Shown: piece after piece, positions 1-6,227 of the stretch
Numbering within the stretch: the stretch's first letter is position 1
Layout: each line of letters begins with the position of its first letter
DNA from: DASZMX01 sp035551475
Lineage (GTDB): Bacteria; Verrucomicrobiota; Verrucomicrobiia; Limisphaerales; Palsa-1400
Length of the DNA: 24,379 nt
NCBI GenBank assembly: GCA_035551475.1
Contig: DASZMX010000127.1
Coordinates: forward strand, 1 to 24,379
Direction: 5' to 3'
Program-made: the position numbers and the translations under genes
The notes under the pieces: generated by a model
Seen by the model: only the letters and a program-made list of their open reading frames with translations
What the model was told of the DNA's origin: nothing
Database searches by the model: none

Positions 1-135
1 TTTTCGATGACAGAGGGGATCCCCGCCGTGGGGAAGGGTGTGGGGATACCCAAAGGGGTTCGAATCCGACAGTCACCGCTATTCGGTGGCGGCTTCATGT
101 CCTTGAAAAAAGGTTCGAGCCTCCGCCAAGAGGCA
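1..135. other. Non-coding, G-rich left flank
   Basis: I see no convincing gene here. The stretch has runs of four G at 15-18, 30-33, 42-45 and 55-58 plus GGG at 36-38. It also has a GGGGATCCCC palindrome (15-24), a CACCG/CGGTG hairpin (74-78 with 84-88) and a GCCTC/GAGGC hairpin (119-123 with 130-134). An open frame spanning about 7-330 has no recognisable domain and runs across the inverted-repeat arm, so I do not call it. The two TTCGA motifs resemble tRNA T-loops, but their flanks do not form a T-stem. Confidence 0.4.
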
Positions 136-258
136 CCACCATCCCGAAGATCGTTCGGAATCGGAGGACGCTGCATGTGCAGCGACAGTTGTTTTGGCCA
201 GCAAATCCCAGGGTTTTATGAAGGAAACGGTGAGCGTCTGAGAGCGCACAAGGCGGTT
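136..258 (+). repeat. Left arm of a perfect 123-bp inverted repeat
   Basis: All 123 bases are the exact reverse complement of 2240-2362. The match starts at CCACC (136-140) and ends at GGCGGTT (252-258), and the bases beyond each end differ. The arm is an inverted copy of the recombinase C-terminal coding region plus the last six bases of tmRNA (CCACCA). Perfect identity suggests recent duplication or ongoing exchange between the arms. Sequence beyond the arm (259 onward) shows no further similarity to the recombinase gene. Confidence 0.95.
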
Positions 259-377
259 TCTGCATTTACATGCACTCGGCTTTCAAGGAAAGCCCCGAGC
301 CTCCAATTATTTCACAACGCGAACCGTTAATGAGGACGGACATAAGTATTATCGGCTCCATCGATCCTCTAACAGAT
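259..377. other. Spacer between left repeat arm and HTH gene
   Basis: No gene is seen. An imperfect hairpin joins CTCGGCTTTC (275-284) to GAAAGCCCCGAG (288-299), with a two-base bulge. It is not followed by a T-run, so it is not an obvious terminator in either direction. The stretch looks less GC-rich than the chromosomal genes to the right. Confidence 0.35.
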
Positions 378-788
378 TCATAAGCGTTGCTCAACAGATC
401 GAAGCAGACGGCGGCAGTGCCGCACAGTCATTTTCAGCCCATAGCGTTTGCGCAGGAATTCCGAAACGAGCGCGCCTGTCCATCTGTCGCCTGAAAGGCC
501 TGCACCGTCAGGTGCTTTTTCAATAGCAATTTGCAGTGCTCTGTACTGAATTCGTTTGAGCACCGGAGGTCGGCCAGAGATTTCTTTCTCGGTCAATCCC
601 GATAGCCCTCCCTTGCTAAACTCCTTTGCCCAATGTGCGAGCGTGCGTTGCGGAACTCCGAGAAATCTTGCCGCTTCCACTGTGCTTCGCCCGAGGAGCA
701 CGAGCAGAACGCCATGCAGGCGATGGATGTAGCGCGCTTCTTTGGAACGTCGGAATTCCTGCCGTATTGTCTTTATAGCGTCGTTCAC
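378..788 (-). CDS. IS630-like helix-turn-helix protein
   Basis: This is a 136-residue protein with a GTG start at 788. Residues about 30-65 form a homeodomain-like helix-turn-helix (STVEAARFLGVPQRTLAHWAKEF). Residues about 105-132 look like a second winged helix (FLRKRYGLKMTVRHCRRLLR), the arrangement at the N-terminus of IS630-family transposases. The DDE catalytic part of IS630 is absent: the frame stops after SVEQRL. It may be a stand-alone DNA-binding protein or the surviving N-terminal half of a transposase. It is divergent from the recombinase, with a 68-bp shared control region holding two palindromes, so a role as repressor or directionality partner is a reasonable inference. No Shine-Dalgarno motif is visible; a TATAAT box lies on its strand at 823-818. 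Confidence 0.7.
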   Translation of the reverse strand: MNDAIKTIRQEFRRSKEARYIHRLHGVLLVLLGRSTVEAARFLGVPQRTLAHWAKEFSKGGLSGLTEKEISGRPPVLKRIQYRALQIAIEKAPDGAGLSGDRWTGALVSEFLRKRYGLKMTVRHCRRLLRSVEQRL

Positions 789-856
789 GAAAAATATTTC
801 GCCAGATGGCGACTTTCATTATAGCAAAACATTTTGTCCTCTGCTATAATAATCGC
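789..856. promoter_or_regulatory. Divergent promoter/operator between HTH gene and recombinase
   Basis: A 9-bp perfect inverted repeat, ATTATAGCA (818-826) and TGCTATAAT (842-850), places a TATAAT -10 box on each strand (845-850 on +; 823-818 on -). The plus-strand box ends 6 bases before the recombinase ATG at 857, so transcription would start about at the ATG and give a leaderless mRNA. A second perfect palindrome, TCGCCA-GA-TGGCGA (799-812), lies in the HTH gene's 5' leader. No good -35 boxes are visible. The HTH protein is the obvious candidate ligand, by inference. Confidence 0.55.
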
Positions 857-2395
857 ATGAGCAAGCATTTGATTTACTGCCGCAAATCTACCGAGGATGA
901 GGACCGCCAGATTCTGTCAATTGACGCGCAGATTTCCGAACTGAATGCAATTGCCACCAAGGAAGCGTTGCGAGTCGTGGGGACGATGACAGAATGTAAG
1001 AGCGCGAAAGGGCCAGGCCGCCGGATCTTCAACGAGATGCTTCGCCGCATCGAGACTGGCGAAGCCGATAGCATTCTAACATGGAAGCTCGACCGCCTCG
1101 CCCGTAATTTTGAGGATGGCGGCAGACTCATAGGAATGCTCCAACGCGGCATAATTAAGGAAATCCGCACGTTTGAGAAAGTCTATTTGCCCACAGACAA
1201 TGTGCTCATGATCGCGGTTGAATTGGGAATGGCCAACCAGTATGTGCGCGATTTGTCAGTCAATATCAGGCGCGGCATCCGGGAGAAGGTCCGGCGTGGC
1301 ATATATTCAAGCCGCGCCCCGATCGGCTACGTGAACGATCCCAAATCGCGCACCATTGAACCCCACCCCGATTTCTTTCCCAAAGTGAAACGCGCCATGG
1401 AGCTTTTTGCGACAAGCCGATTCTCTCTTACTGCGATCCAGAAGGAACTTGCTGCCTGCGGCGTGGTTGGGGTTCAGAGCAAGAAGGCTCTCCCCCTCTC
1501 CTCGATTGGCAACATGTTCCGCAATCCCTTTTACTATGGGGTCTTCCTTCACAAAGGGGAGATGCACCAAGGAATACACGCCCCGATGATTACGAAGGAA
1601 ACCTTTGATCGGATTCAGGCTGCGCTGGTCGCTTTGGGCAAGCCGCGGCTTCGGAACAGACGCGGCCCGAAGGGATTCCTGTTCCTCAATTTCGCCCGGT
1701 GCGGCTCATGCGGTTATTGCATCACTGCCGAAAAACACGTCAAGAAGAGCGGTCGTCGCTATCACTATTACCGCTGCACGCACAAGAACAAGCGGCAACA
1801 CTGCGACGACCGCGCGTTCCTCCGCGAAGAGAAATTCGCCGAGGAGGTCAAACGCAATCTCGGTCTTGTTACCATTCCCGAGGATTGGAAGGAGAGATTC
1901 CTCGCCAAGATCGAGACGTGGCAGGCGGACGATGATACCTCACGGCAGCAATATGCTGCCTGGATCAAAGGTGAAATCGCTATACTCAAGACGAAAATCG
2001 ACCGGCTCAACACAGCCTTTACAGAAGGCGGAATAGAGCTTGCCGAATTCAAGGAGTTGAAGAACCCGCTTGTCGCTCAAAAAGCCGGGTTAGAGCAGAA
2101 ATTGGCTCAAGCCGCCGGAGGAGGAGCCAGTCGGCTCGAACTCCTCAAGGACTGGGTTTTAGAGGCAAATTCGGGGGAAAAAATGATCCAAGAGGACGAT
2201 TTGCCAGAAATGAAGTCATTTCTTCAAAAAGTCGGCTCGAACCGCCTTGTGCGCTCTCAGACGCTCACCGTTTCCTTCATAAAACCCTGGGATTTGCTGG
2301 CCAAAACAACTGTCGCTGCACATGCAGCGTCCTCCGATTCCGAACGATCTTCGGGATGGTGGAGGCGGCGGGAGTTGAACCCGCGTGCCTGGTAA
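857..2395 (+). CDS. Large serine recombinase
   Basis: This is a 512-residue large serine recombinase that would cut and rejoin DNA at att sites. The N-terminal resolvase domain has YCRKS with Arg9 and nucleophile Ser11, and the LDRLARN helix motif. A recombinase domain follows (about 150-260, starting PIGYVND). A zinc ribbon follows with Cys282, Cys285, Cys307 and Cys316, then a coiled-coil stretch near 355-420. The ATG at 857 is chosen over 806 because a TATAAT box at 845-850 would place the transcript start there and because the resolvase domain begins at once. The last dozen codons read through the antisense of the tmRNA 3' end, giving WWRRRELNPRAW, so the native C-terminus before integration was probably different. 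Codon use looks less GC-rich than in the chromosomal genes. Function is confident; whether it is active is unknown. Confidence 0.92.
   Translation: MSKHLIYCRKSTEDEDRQILSIDAQISELNAIATKEALRVVGTMTECKSAKGPGRRIFNEMLRRIETGEADSILTWKLDRLARNFEDGGRLIGMLQRGIIKEIRTFEKVYLPTDNVLMIAVELGMANQYVRDLSVNIRRGIREKVRRGIYSSRAPIGYVNDPKSRTIEPHPDFFPKVKRAMELFATSRFSLTAIQKELAACGVVGVQSKKALPLSSIGNMFRNPFYYGVFLHKGEMHQGIHAPMITKETFDRIQAALVALGKPRLRNRRGPKGFLFLNFARCGSCGYCITAEKHVKKSGRRYHYYRCTHKNKRQHCDDRAFLREEKFAEEVKRNLGLVTIPEDWKERFLAKIETWQADDDTSRQQYAAWIKGEIAILKTKIDRLNTAFTEGGIELAEFKELKNPLVAQKAGLEQKLAQAAGGGASRLELLKDWVLEANSGEKMIQEDDLPEMKSFLQKVGSNRLVRSQTLTVSFIKPWDLLAKTTVAAHAASSDSERSSGWWRRRELNPRAW
2240..2362 (+). repeat. Right arm of the 123-bp inverted repeat
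   Basis: This is the exact reverse complement of 136-258. It covers the recombinase codons from about SNRLVRS to the WW near the C-terminus and ends inside ssrA, including its terminal CCACCA. The AGGC after the right arm (2363-2366) and the AGGC one base before the left arm (131-134) are similar, but the offset makes a true target duplication doubtful. Confidence 0.95.
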
Positions 2396-2709
2396 ATTTG
2401 CCAGCCGCGACTACATGCTTAGTCAGAAGAGAGTCTCAACTGCCGGATAACGTTCTGACGCGAATCCGGCCGTCCAGCCAGCATGAAAATACGTCGGCAA
2501 AAACCGCGCTGACCCCGGTTTCGCCTAACCTGCTGCAGCGTCCATCCCTCGTAGCAGGTGTCCAAGGGCGGACGTCGTGGCGCATTTAGGCCGCGAGAGC
2601 TAATTCGTTGTTAGCAGTTATTTTTTGGTCCGATTTTTTACGAGGCCAACGAACCATCCTCGGCATGCCGCCTCTGACGCATTCCCCAGGTCGAAACCAG
2701 TGCGCCCCC
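2357..2709 (-). ncRNA. ssrA: tmRNA (ssrA)
   Basis: This 353-nt transfer-messenger RNA rescues stalled ribosomes and tags the truncated peptide for proteolysis. On the minus strand it begins GGGGGCGCACTGGTTTCGAC (2709 down) and ends with the T-arm GGTTCAACTCCCGCC and an encoded CCA (2359-2357). The 5' GGGGGCG (2709-2703) pairs with CGCCTCC (2367-2361) as a 7-bp acceptor stem with discriminator A. The GGCATGCCGAGG block after the 5' end is typical of tmRNA. The tag frame runs from the GCT resume codon at 2615 to TAA ending at 2586 and encodes ANNELALAA. The gene is intact although a recombinase gene abuts its 3' end. It lies on the same strand, 49 bases beyond the last gene of the secretion operon. 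Confidence 0.97.
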
Positions 2710-2722
2710 AAAGGTGACGCCC

Positions 2723-2753
2723 CTAATATCCTTCAGCCCATGTCCAAGGTCAA
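2723..2753 (-). promoter_or_regulatory. Possible ssrA promoter
   Basis: On the minus strand TTGACC (2753-2748) and TATTAG (2728-2723) are 19 bases apart, and tmRNA starts 13 bases later at 2709. The spacing is loose and the -10 match is modest. The primary transcript would have a short 5' leader removed by RNase P, as is normal for tmRNA. Read-through from the upstream operon is also possible. Confidence 0.3.
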
Positions 2754-2758
2754 GAACA

Positions 2759-3028
2759 TCAATGCCCCGGCAACGCCGCCATATAACCAATGGTGATGGC
2801 CCCCAAAAAAGAGATTCCGGCGCCCAGCGTCGCCAGCAGGCAACCGGCTTGCAGGTAGCCGCGCGCGGGATTCCAAACGTCGCGGGCGCGCGACCGAATC
2901 TGCCAATTCATCGCCAAAACCAGGACCGAAAGCGCCAGCCCGATAAAGGGCAGAAGACTGCACAGCCCAAAAATGAAACACCGCATTGAACGGCGAATCA
3001 CCCAGACGCGCAAAGGGGCCGGGTTCAT
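2759..3028 (-). CDS. Small membrane protein, last gene of secretion operon
   Basis: This 89-residue protein has about two hydrophobic segments: roughly 17-41 (CFIFGLCSLLPFIGLALSVLVLA) and 62-86 (GCLLATLGAGISFLGAITIGYMAALPG). A basic N-terminus precedes them and a charged loop, RSRARDVWNPARG, lies between. The ATG at 3028 overlaps the previous stop as ATGA, which supports this start and translational coupling to the GspK-like gene. I do not recognise a family. Its place at the end of a pseudopilin operon suggests a small inner-membrane accessory, which is inference. The stop is 49 bases before the tmRNA 5' end. Confidence 0.65.
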   Translation of the reverse strand: MNPAPLRVWVIRRSMRCFIFGLCSLLPFIGLALSVLVLAMNWQIRSRARDVWNPARGYLQAGCLLATLGAGISFLGAITIGYMAALPGH

Positions 3029-3228
3029 TTTGGCGAATGGGCCGCAGGTTGGTTCGTGGAAAAGCCTTCCCGCGCGAGTTGTTGCTTTTCCACGAGCTTA
3101 ATTTCGCGCCGCAATTGCGTCACCATGCGGACATTGGCGAGGACCAAAAGCAACATGATGACGAGGAGCGTCAGAACGACCACGACGATGGAGCCCGCTT
3201 CGCGGCGGCGCGCGAGGTTAATGCGCAT
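3025..3228 (-). CDS. Truncated GspK-like minor pseudopilin
   Basis: This 67-residue protein has a strong ribosome binding site (AAAGGAGG, 6 bases before ATG 3228). It has a basic N-terminus (RINLARRREAG) and then a hydrophobic helix (SIVVVVLTLLVIMLLLVLANV). It ends in a short polar, coiled-coil-like tail. The G|SIVVV junction resembles a prepilin peptidase site, but position +5 is not Glu. Lack of Glu5 is a known hallmark of GspK among type II pseudopilins. Gene order after I-like and J-like pseudopilins also matches GspK, but the large globular domain of GspK is absent. A non-processed membrane anchor is the alternative. It overlaps the previous gene by 11 bases and the next by ATGA. Confidence 0.6.
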   Translation of the reverse strand: MRINLARRREAGSIVVVVLTLLVIMLLLVLANVRMVTQLRREIKLVEKQQLAREGFSTNQPAAHSPK

Positions 3229-3736
3229 GTTCGCCTCCTTTCCCGGACGCCGCGGCAAACGTAAACAACGGCACCAGGCGGCCTCCACCGTGTTTGGCCC
3301 GAGGTTCGAGTTCCATTTCCCATCGGCATATCGTGACGCCGCCATGTGGTTCGACGCGCATTTCGGACGACTTGACGTTGGACAGCAACACTTGCTCGCG
3401 CGGGTCGGGAGCGTGCTGGCGGCGCAATTCTTTTCCATGCAGCGTATAAACAGTTTCGCCGGCCGGGCCCGGAATGCGGAAGGCCGGCCACCCGCCCACC
3501 ATCTCAGAAGCGGGGCTGCCCTGGGCGCCGCGCACATCGGCGCGCCATTGTTCGCCCGCCTGCAACGAGCGCGAAACGTCGTCGGTCTGGCGGCGCAACG
3601 CCTGGCTTGATTCCCAGCATCGATAGAAAACTTCCGTGGCGATGCCGGTGACGATAAAAAGCACGGCCATATAAACGAGGCATTCCAGAATCATGATGCC
3701 TCGGCAATGGCGGCGCTGGGACAAGGCTGTTTTCAT
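3218..3736 (-). CDS. GspJ-like minor pseudopilin
   Basis: This 172-residue pseudopilin starts with a basic leader and the prepilin peptidase site RG|IMILE, with Glu at +5. A hydrophobic N-terminal helix follows (about 15-36). The next stretch, SSQALRRQTDDVSRSLQAGEQWRADVRGA, resembles the J/PilW-type amphipathic helix that ends in an LxxDxR-like segment. The rest is a soluble periplasmic domain. The start at 3736 is fixed by the ATGA overlap with the previous stop; longer frames begin inside that gene. It would be cleaved and N-methylated by a prepilin peptidase encoded elsewhere and would assemble near the pseudopilus tip. Assignment to J rather than another minor pseudopilin rests on order and helix pattern. 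Confidence 0.75.
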   Translation of the reverse strand: MKTALSQRRHCRGIMILECLVYMAVLFIVTGIATEVFYRCWESSQALRRQTDDVSRSLQAGEQWRADVRGAQGSPASEMVGGWPAFRIPGPAGETVYTLHGKELRRQHAPDPREQVLLSNVKSSEMRVEPHGGVTICRWEMELEPRAKHGGGRLVPLFTFAAASGKGGEHAH

Positions 3737-4110
3737 GGCAGCGTCACCTCGCGTCGGACCGGCGCGACGCCGCATTTTTCGGCAGGCGCCCATTCGAGCG
3801 CCAGACGGCGGCCCATCTTGGTGACGCGAAAATTTCCGTCCGGCAGATTGGTGGCAGAGCGAGCCCGCACAGGGTAGAGGCTCGGCCCTTCGGGCAGATT
3901 TTGGCCGCCGCTCGCCGCGAGCGCTTCAAGTTCGCCATCGACGATTTCCATCGCGATGGCCCGCTGATAGGCGCCGCGAAAAGCCTGGGTCTCGGATCTC
4001 ATGCCATAGGCAAGCGGGATGACGGCAATGAGCAAGATCGCCATGCCGACGGTCATTTCGACGAGGAGAAAGCCGCGGCGCGAGGGGTTCTGGCGCGTTC
4101 GCATCACCAT
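3733..4110 (-). CDS. GspI-like minor pseudopilin
   Basis: This 125-residue pseudopilin has the canonical site RRG|FLLVEMTVGMAIL, with Glu at +5, a single N-terminal hydrophobic helix and a small C-terminal domain. The stretch AIAMEIVDGELEALAASG resembles the conserved region after the helix in GspI/PilV proteins. Two starts are possible: ATG 4110, preceded at 6 bases by GAAGG, or ATG 4104, which overlaps the previous stop as TGATG. I prefer 4110. Next comes a J-like and then a K-like gene, the conserved I-J-K order of type II secretion tips. Confidence 0.78.
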   Translation of the reverse strand: MVMRTRQNPSRRGFLLVEMTVGMAILLIAVIPLAYGMRSETQAFRGAYQRAIAMEIVDGELEALAASGGQNLPEGPSLYPVRARSATNLPDGNFRVTKMGRRLALEWAPAEKCGVAPVRREVTLP

Positions 4111-5231
4111 AGCGAGCCTTCGTTGAGGATGGATATGAGAAAGAGAAAAACGGACACCATGATGGAGCCGACAAACAATCCATTCCACAAGACCAGCGCG
4201 CTGGTGACGCTTTGCTCGACGGTGTGTTGCTGCTGAAAGGCTTTGGCGTCGAGCGCCTCGATCCAGCCTTGCAGCGCGCGGAAAAACTTCGTGTGCGCGT
4301 GGAAGGCATTGCGCAGGCGCCAGCCGAATTCGCCGGAATCATCCAGAGCCTGCACCGCTTCCGGCAAGGGCGCGCCGGCGAATAATCGCGCCACGACTCC
4401 TTCGGCGCGGCGGCGGAAGACATGATTGGCGGCGCTGCCGGCAGCCAGCCGCACGGCTTCAGCCTCAGGAACGCCGGAGTCGAGAAGAATTCCAAGCATC
4501 GTGGAAAAATCTCGTTGCATGCGCGTCCGGCGCCACGGCAGCCGATAATTCAGTCGATCAAGAAATGGCAACCACGCGGCCAGGCGCGGGCCGCCAGCGT
4601 ACAGCCCGGCCGCCGACATGAGGACCAATAGCATCACCACCTGCGGGATGATCCACGTGCGGCCGCACGAGAAAATAAATAACGCCGCATTCGATTGCGC
4701 TTCGATTTGAAAGGAATAGCCGATCTCTCGCAATCTCGGAATAACCATGGTGAAGATGATCCAGCCCAGCGCCGTGGTAAAAAATGTTACAATAAGCACA
4801 TAGGAAATGGACCCGCGCGCCTCGAAACTCGCGTCTTTGAGCATTTGGCGGCAGGCGGGTAAAACCTTGCGCAAATCGCCCATTTGTTGTCCGGCCCGCA
4901 GCATGGCAGCGACCTGCGGCGGCAAAAATCGCGGTGTGCGAACCAGCGCCTCGCCCAGGCTCAAGCCGGACTCAATCCAAGCGGCCACGATGTGAAATCG
5001 CAAACCCACCGCGCGTTCGTGGCTTTGTGAAATGGCGACGATGGTTTCCTCCAAGGGCTGTCCGTCTCGCAGGGTGGATTCGATCAAATCCACAAAGAAC
5101 CGCGCCCGTTCCGCTCGCCGCATGGGAAGGGTCATGAAATAATAAACGAGGTAGCCAATGCCTGACAGGATGGCAAAAGCCAGCGCTCCCGCCAAGGTCA
5201 CCAATAAAAAATCGAGAAAGTTGTGCGGCAT
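4104..5231 (-). CDS. GspF/PilC-type inner-membrane platform protein (second copy)
   Basis: This 375-residue protein of the type II secretion F family forms the inner-membrane platform that works with the ATPase. It has two repeats of the T2SSF fold: RFFVDLIESTLRDGQPLEETI near 45-65 and RDFSTMLGILLDSGVPEAEAV near 238-258. Hydrophobic segments lie near 8-34, 145-170, 195-215 and at the C-terminus (LVLWNGLFVGSIMVSVFLFLI). Unlike the first copy it carries an extra N-terminal membrane segment. Only 12 bases separate it from the preceding GspF gene. A tandem pair of diverged F proteins served by one ATPase gene is unusual for type II secretion; some type IV pilus-like and Tad systems (TadB/TadC) also use two. 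Confidence 0.88.
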   Translation of the reverse strand: MPHNFLDFLLVTLAGALAFAILSGIGYLVYYFMTLPMRRAERARFFVDLIESTLRDGQPLEETIVAISQSHERAVGLRFHIVAAWIESGLSLGEALVRTPRFLPPQVAAMLRAGQQMGDLRKVLPACRQMLKDASFEARGSISYVLIVTFFTTALGWIIFTMVIPRLREIGYSFQIEAQSNAALFIFSCGRTWIIPQVVMLLVLMSAAGLYAGGPRLAAWLPFLDRLNYRLPWRRTRMQRDFSTMLGILLDSGVPEAEAVRLAAGSAANHVFRRRAEGVVARLFAGAPLPEAVQALDDSGEFGWRLRNAFHAHTKFFRALQGWIEALDAKAFQQQHTVEQSVTSALVLWNGLFVGSIMVSVFLFLISILNEGSLW

Positions 5232-5243
5232 GATTTACTTTGT

Positions 5244-6227
5244 TTAGAAGTTTCCCACCGCATCCATCAATCGCACCAGCTCCGTAAACGCCGGCTGCAT
5301 CTCTGTCAGGATCATGATGCCCAACGCCAGCACCGCGCATGGCAGCGCGGCATAGAGCATCATTTCCGTGCGATGCGCCGCCCGCGCCTGATAAATCTCC
5401 GACGCGCGTTGAAAACCGGCGCCCAAATCCTCGCCCGCATGGCCGACCATCCAAAGAAACAGCGGAGGAAACACGCCGCCTTCCGCCGCCATTTCGGAAA
5501 ACTTCCCGCGCCCGCCTGCCAGACGTTCCCGCCAGCGCCCGATTTCCCGCTGGGCAGGCGTGCCCTTTTCCAATCCTTCGGCCAGGGCGAGCGCTTCGGG
5601 CAGGCCGACGCCGCTGCGCAACATCAGCGCCATGGCCGCGCCCACTTCGGCCACGCTGGCTTCCTTGAAGGCCGGCAAGCGCCAGCGCAACGCGCGCCGC
5701 AAGCCGGGAGCCGTCATCGCCGCCACGACAGCGGCAAACACCAAGCCCAGCACAATCGGCGGAATCCAAAATCCGAGAAAAATGTGCTGGCGCTCCCGAT
5801 CCCAATAAAATGTGCTCACGAAACCCGTCAGGACCACGCCAGACATTATATAGGACAAGAAACACGAGAGCAAAAAGGCGCAGAGCAAGACGATCAAGGG
5901 ATATACCATCAGGCCCTTCAGGCGAGTCCAGATGAGTTGGCGGCGCTGGTAATAATCCGCCAGCAACGTCAGCACTCCGGGCAGATCCTGGCTGGCCACG
6001 CCCACTTCCAATAGTTGACGGTATAAATCCGGCAAGCGGCGCGCGCGCAGGGCCTGGCCGAGGGGAATGCCGTGTGAAAGGTCTGCCGCCAGCTTTTCCA
6101 ATTCCGACCGCAGCGAGCCGACGCGCATCTCGGCGGTCAACCGCAGCAGCGCGCCTTCCAGGGAAATGCCGTCGCGCAGCATGGCCGCCAGTTGTTGGTT
6201 GAAAAAGGCAAATTCATCGTAATTCAT
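5244..6227 (-). CDS. GspF/PilC-type inner-membrane platform protein (first copy)
   Basis: This 327-residue F-family platform protein begins at once with the cytoplasmic domain (FFNQQLAAMLRDGISLEGALL). It then has a membrane pair near 104-180 and a second F repeat (AEVGAAMALMLRSGVGLPEAL, about 193-213). A last membrane helix (LYAALPCAVLALGIMILTEM) is followed by the typical AFTELVRLMDAVG end. ATG 6227 overlaps the ATPase stop as ATGA, so the two are translationally coupled and probably form a complex. It is shorter than classic GspF (about 400 residues). Confidence 0.9.
   Translation of the reverse strand: MNYDEFAFFNQQLAAMLRDGISLEGALLRLTAEMRVGSLRSELEKLAADLSHGIPLGQALRARRLPDLYRQLLEVGVASQDLPGVLTLLADYYQRRQLIWTRLKGLMVYPLIVLLCAFLLSCFLSYIMSGVVLTGFVSTFYWDRERQHIFLGFWIPPIVLGLVFAAVVAAMTAPGLRRALRWRLPAFKEASVAEVGAAMALMLRSGVGLPEALALAEGLEKGTPAQREIGRWRERLAGGRGKFSEMAAEGGVFPPLFLWMVGHAGEDLGAGFQRASEIYQARAAHRTEMMLYAALPCAVLALGIMILTEMQPAFTELVRLMDAVGNF

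Larger units (their letters stand above)
136..2362. mobile_element. Candidate serine-recombinase element at tmRNA
   Basis: The segment is bounded by 123-bp perfect inverted repeats. It contains only a helix-turn-helix gene (378-788, -) and a large serine recombinase (857-2395, +), and it abuts the 3' end of ssrA (tmRNA). tRNA and tmRNA 3' ends are established integration sites for site-specific recombinases. Inverted rather than direct repeats at the ends do not fit a simple att duplication. The segment could be a transposon-like unit with long terminal repeats, an invertible segment, or a rearranged remnant of a larger element. The boundaries are inferred from the repeat only. Confidence 0.5.

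Noticed and set aside
49..135. tRNA-like T-loop motifs GGTTCGAATCC and GGTTCGAGCC
   Set aside because: The flanking bases do not form 5-bp T-stems or an acceptor stem, and no anticodon arm could be drawn.
7..330. 107-residue open frame at the left edge
   Set aside because: It has no domain, no ribosome binding site, and runs through the non-coding side of the inverted-repeat arm.
131..2366. AGGC target-site duplication around the 123-bp repeats
   Set aside because: The left copy is one base away from the arm and the right copy touches it; four bases can match by chance.
5223..6014. Long plus-strand open frame (263 residues) opposite gspF
   Set aside because: It is a shadow frame in a GC-rich gene, rich in Arg/His/Gln/Ala with no domain.
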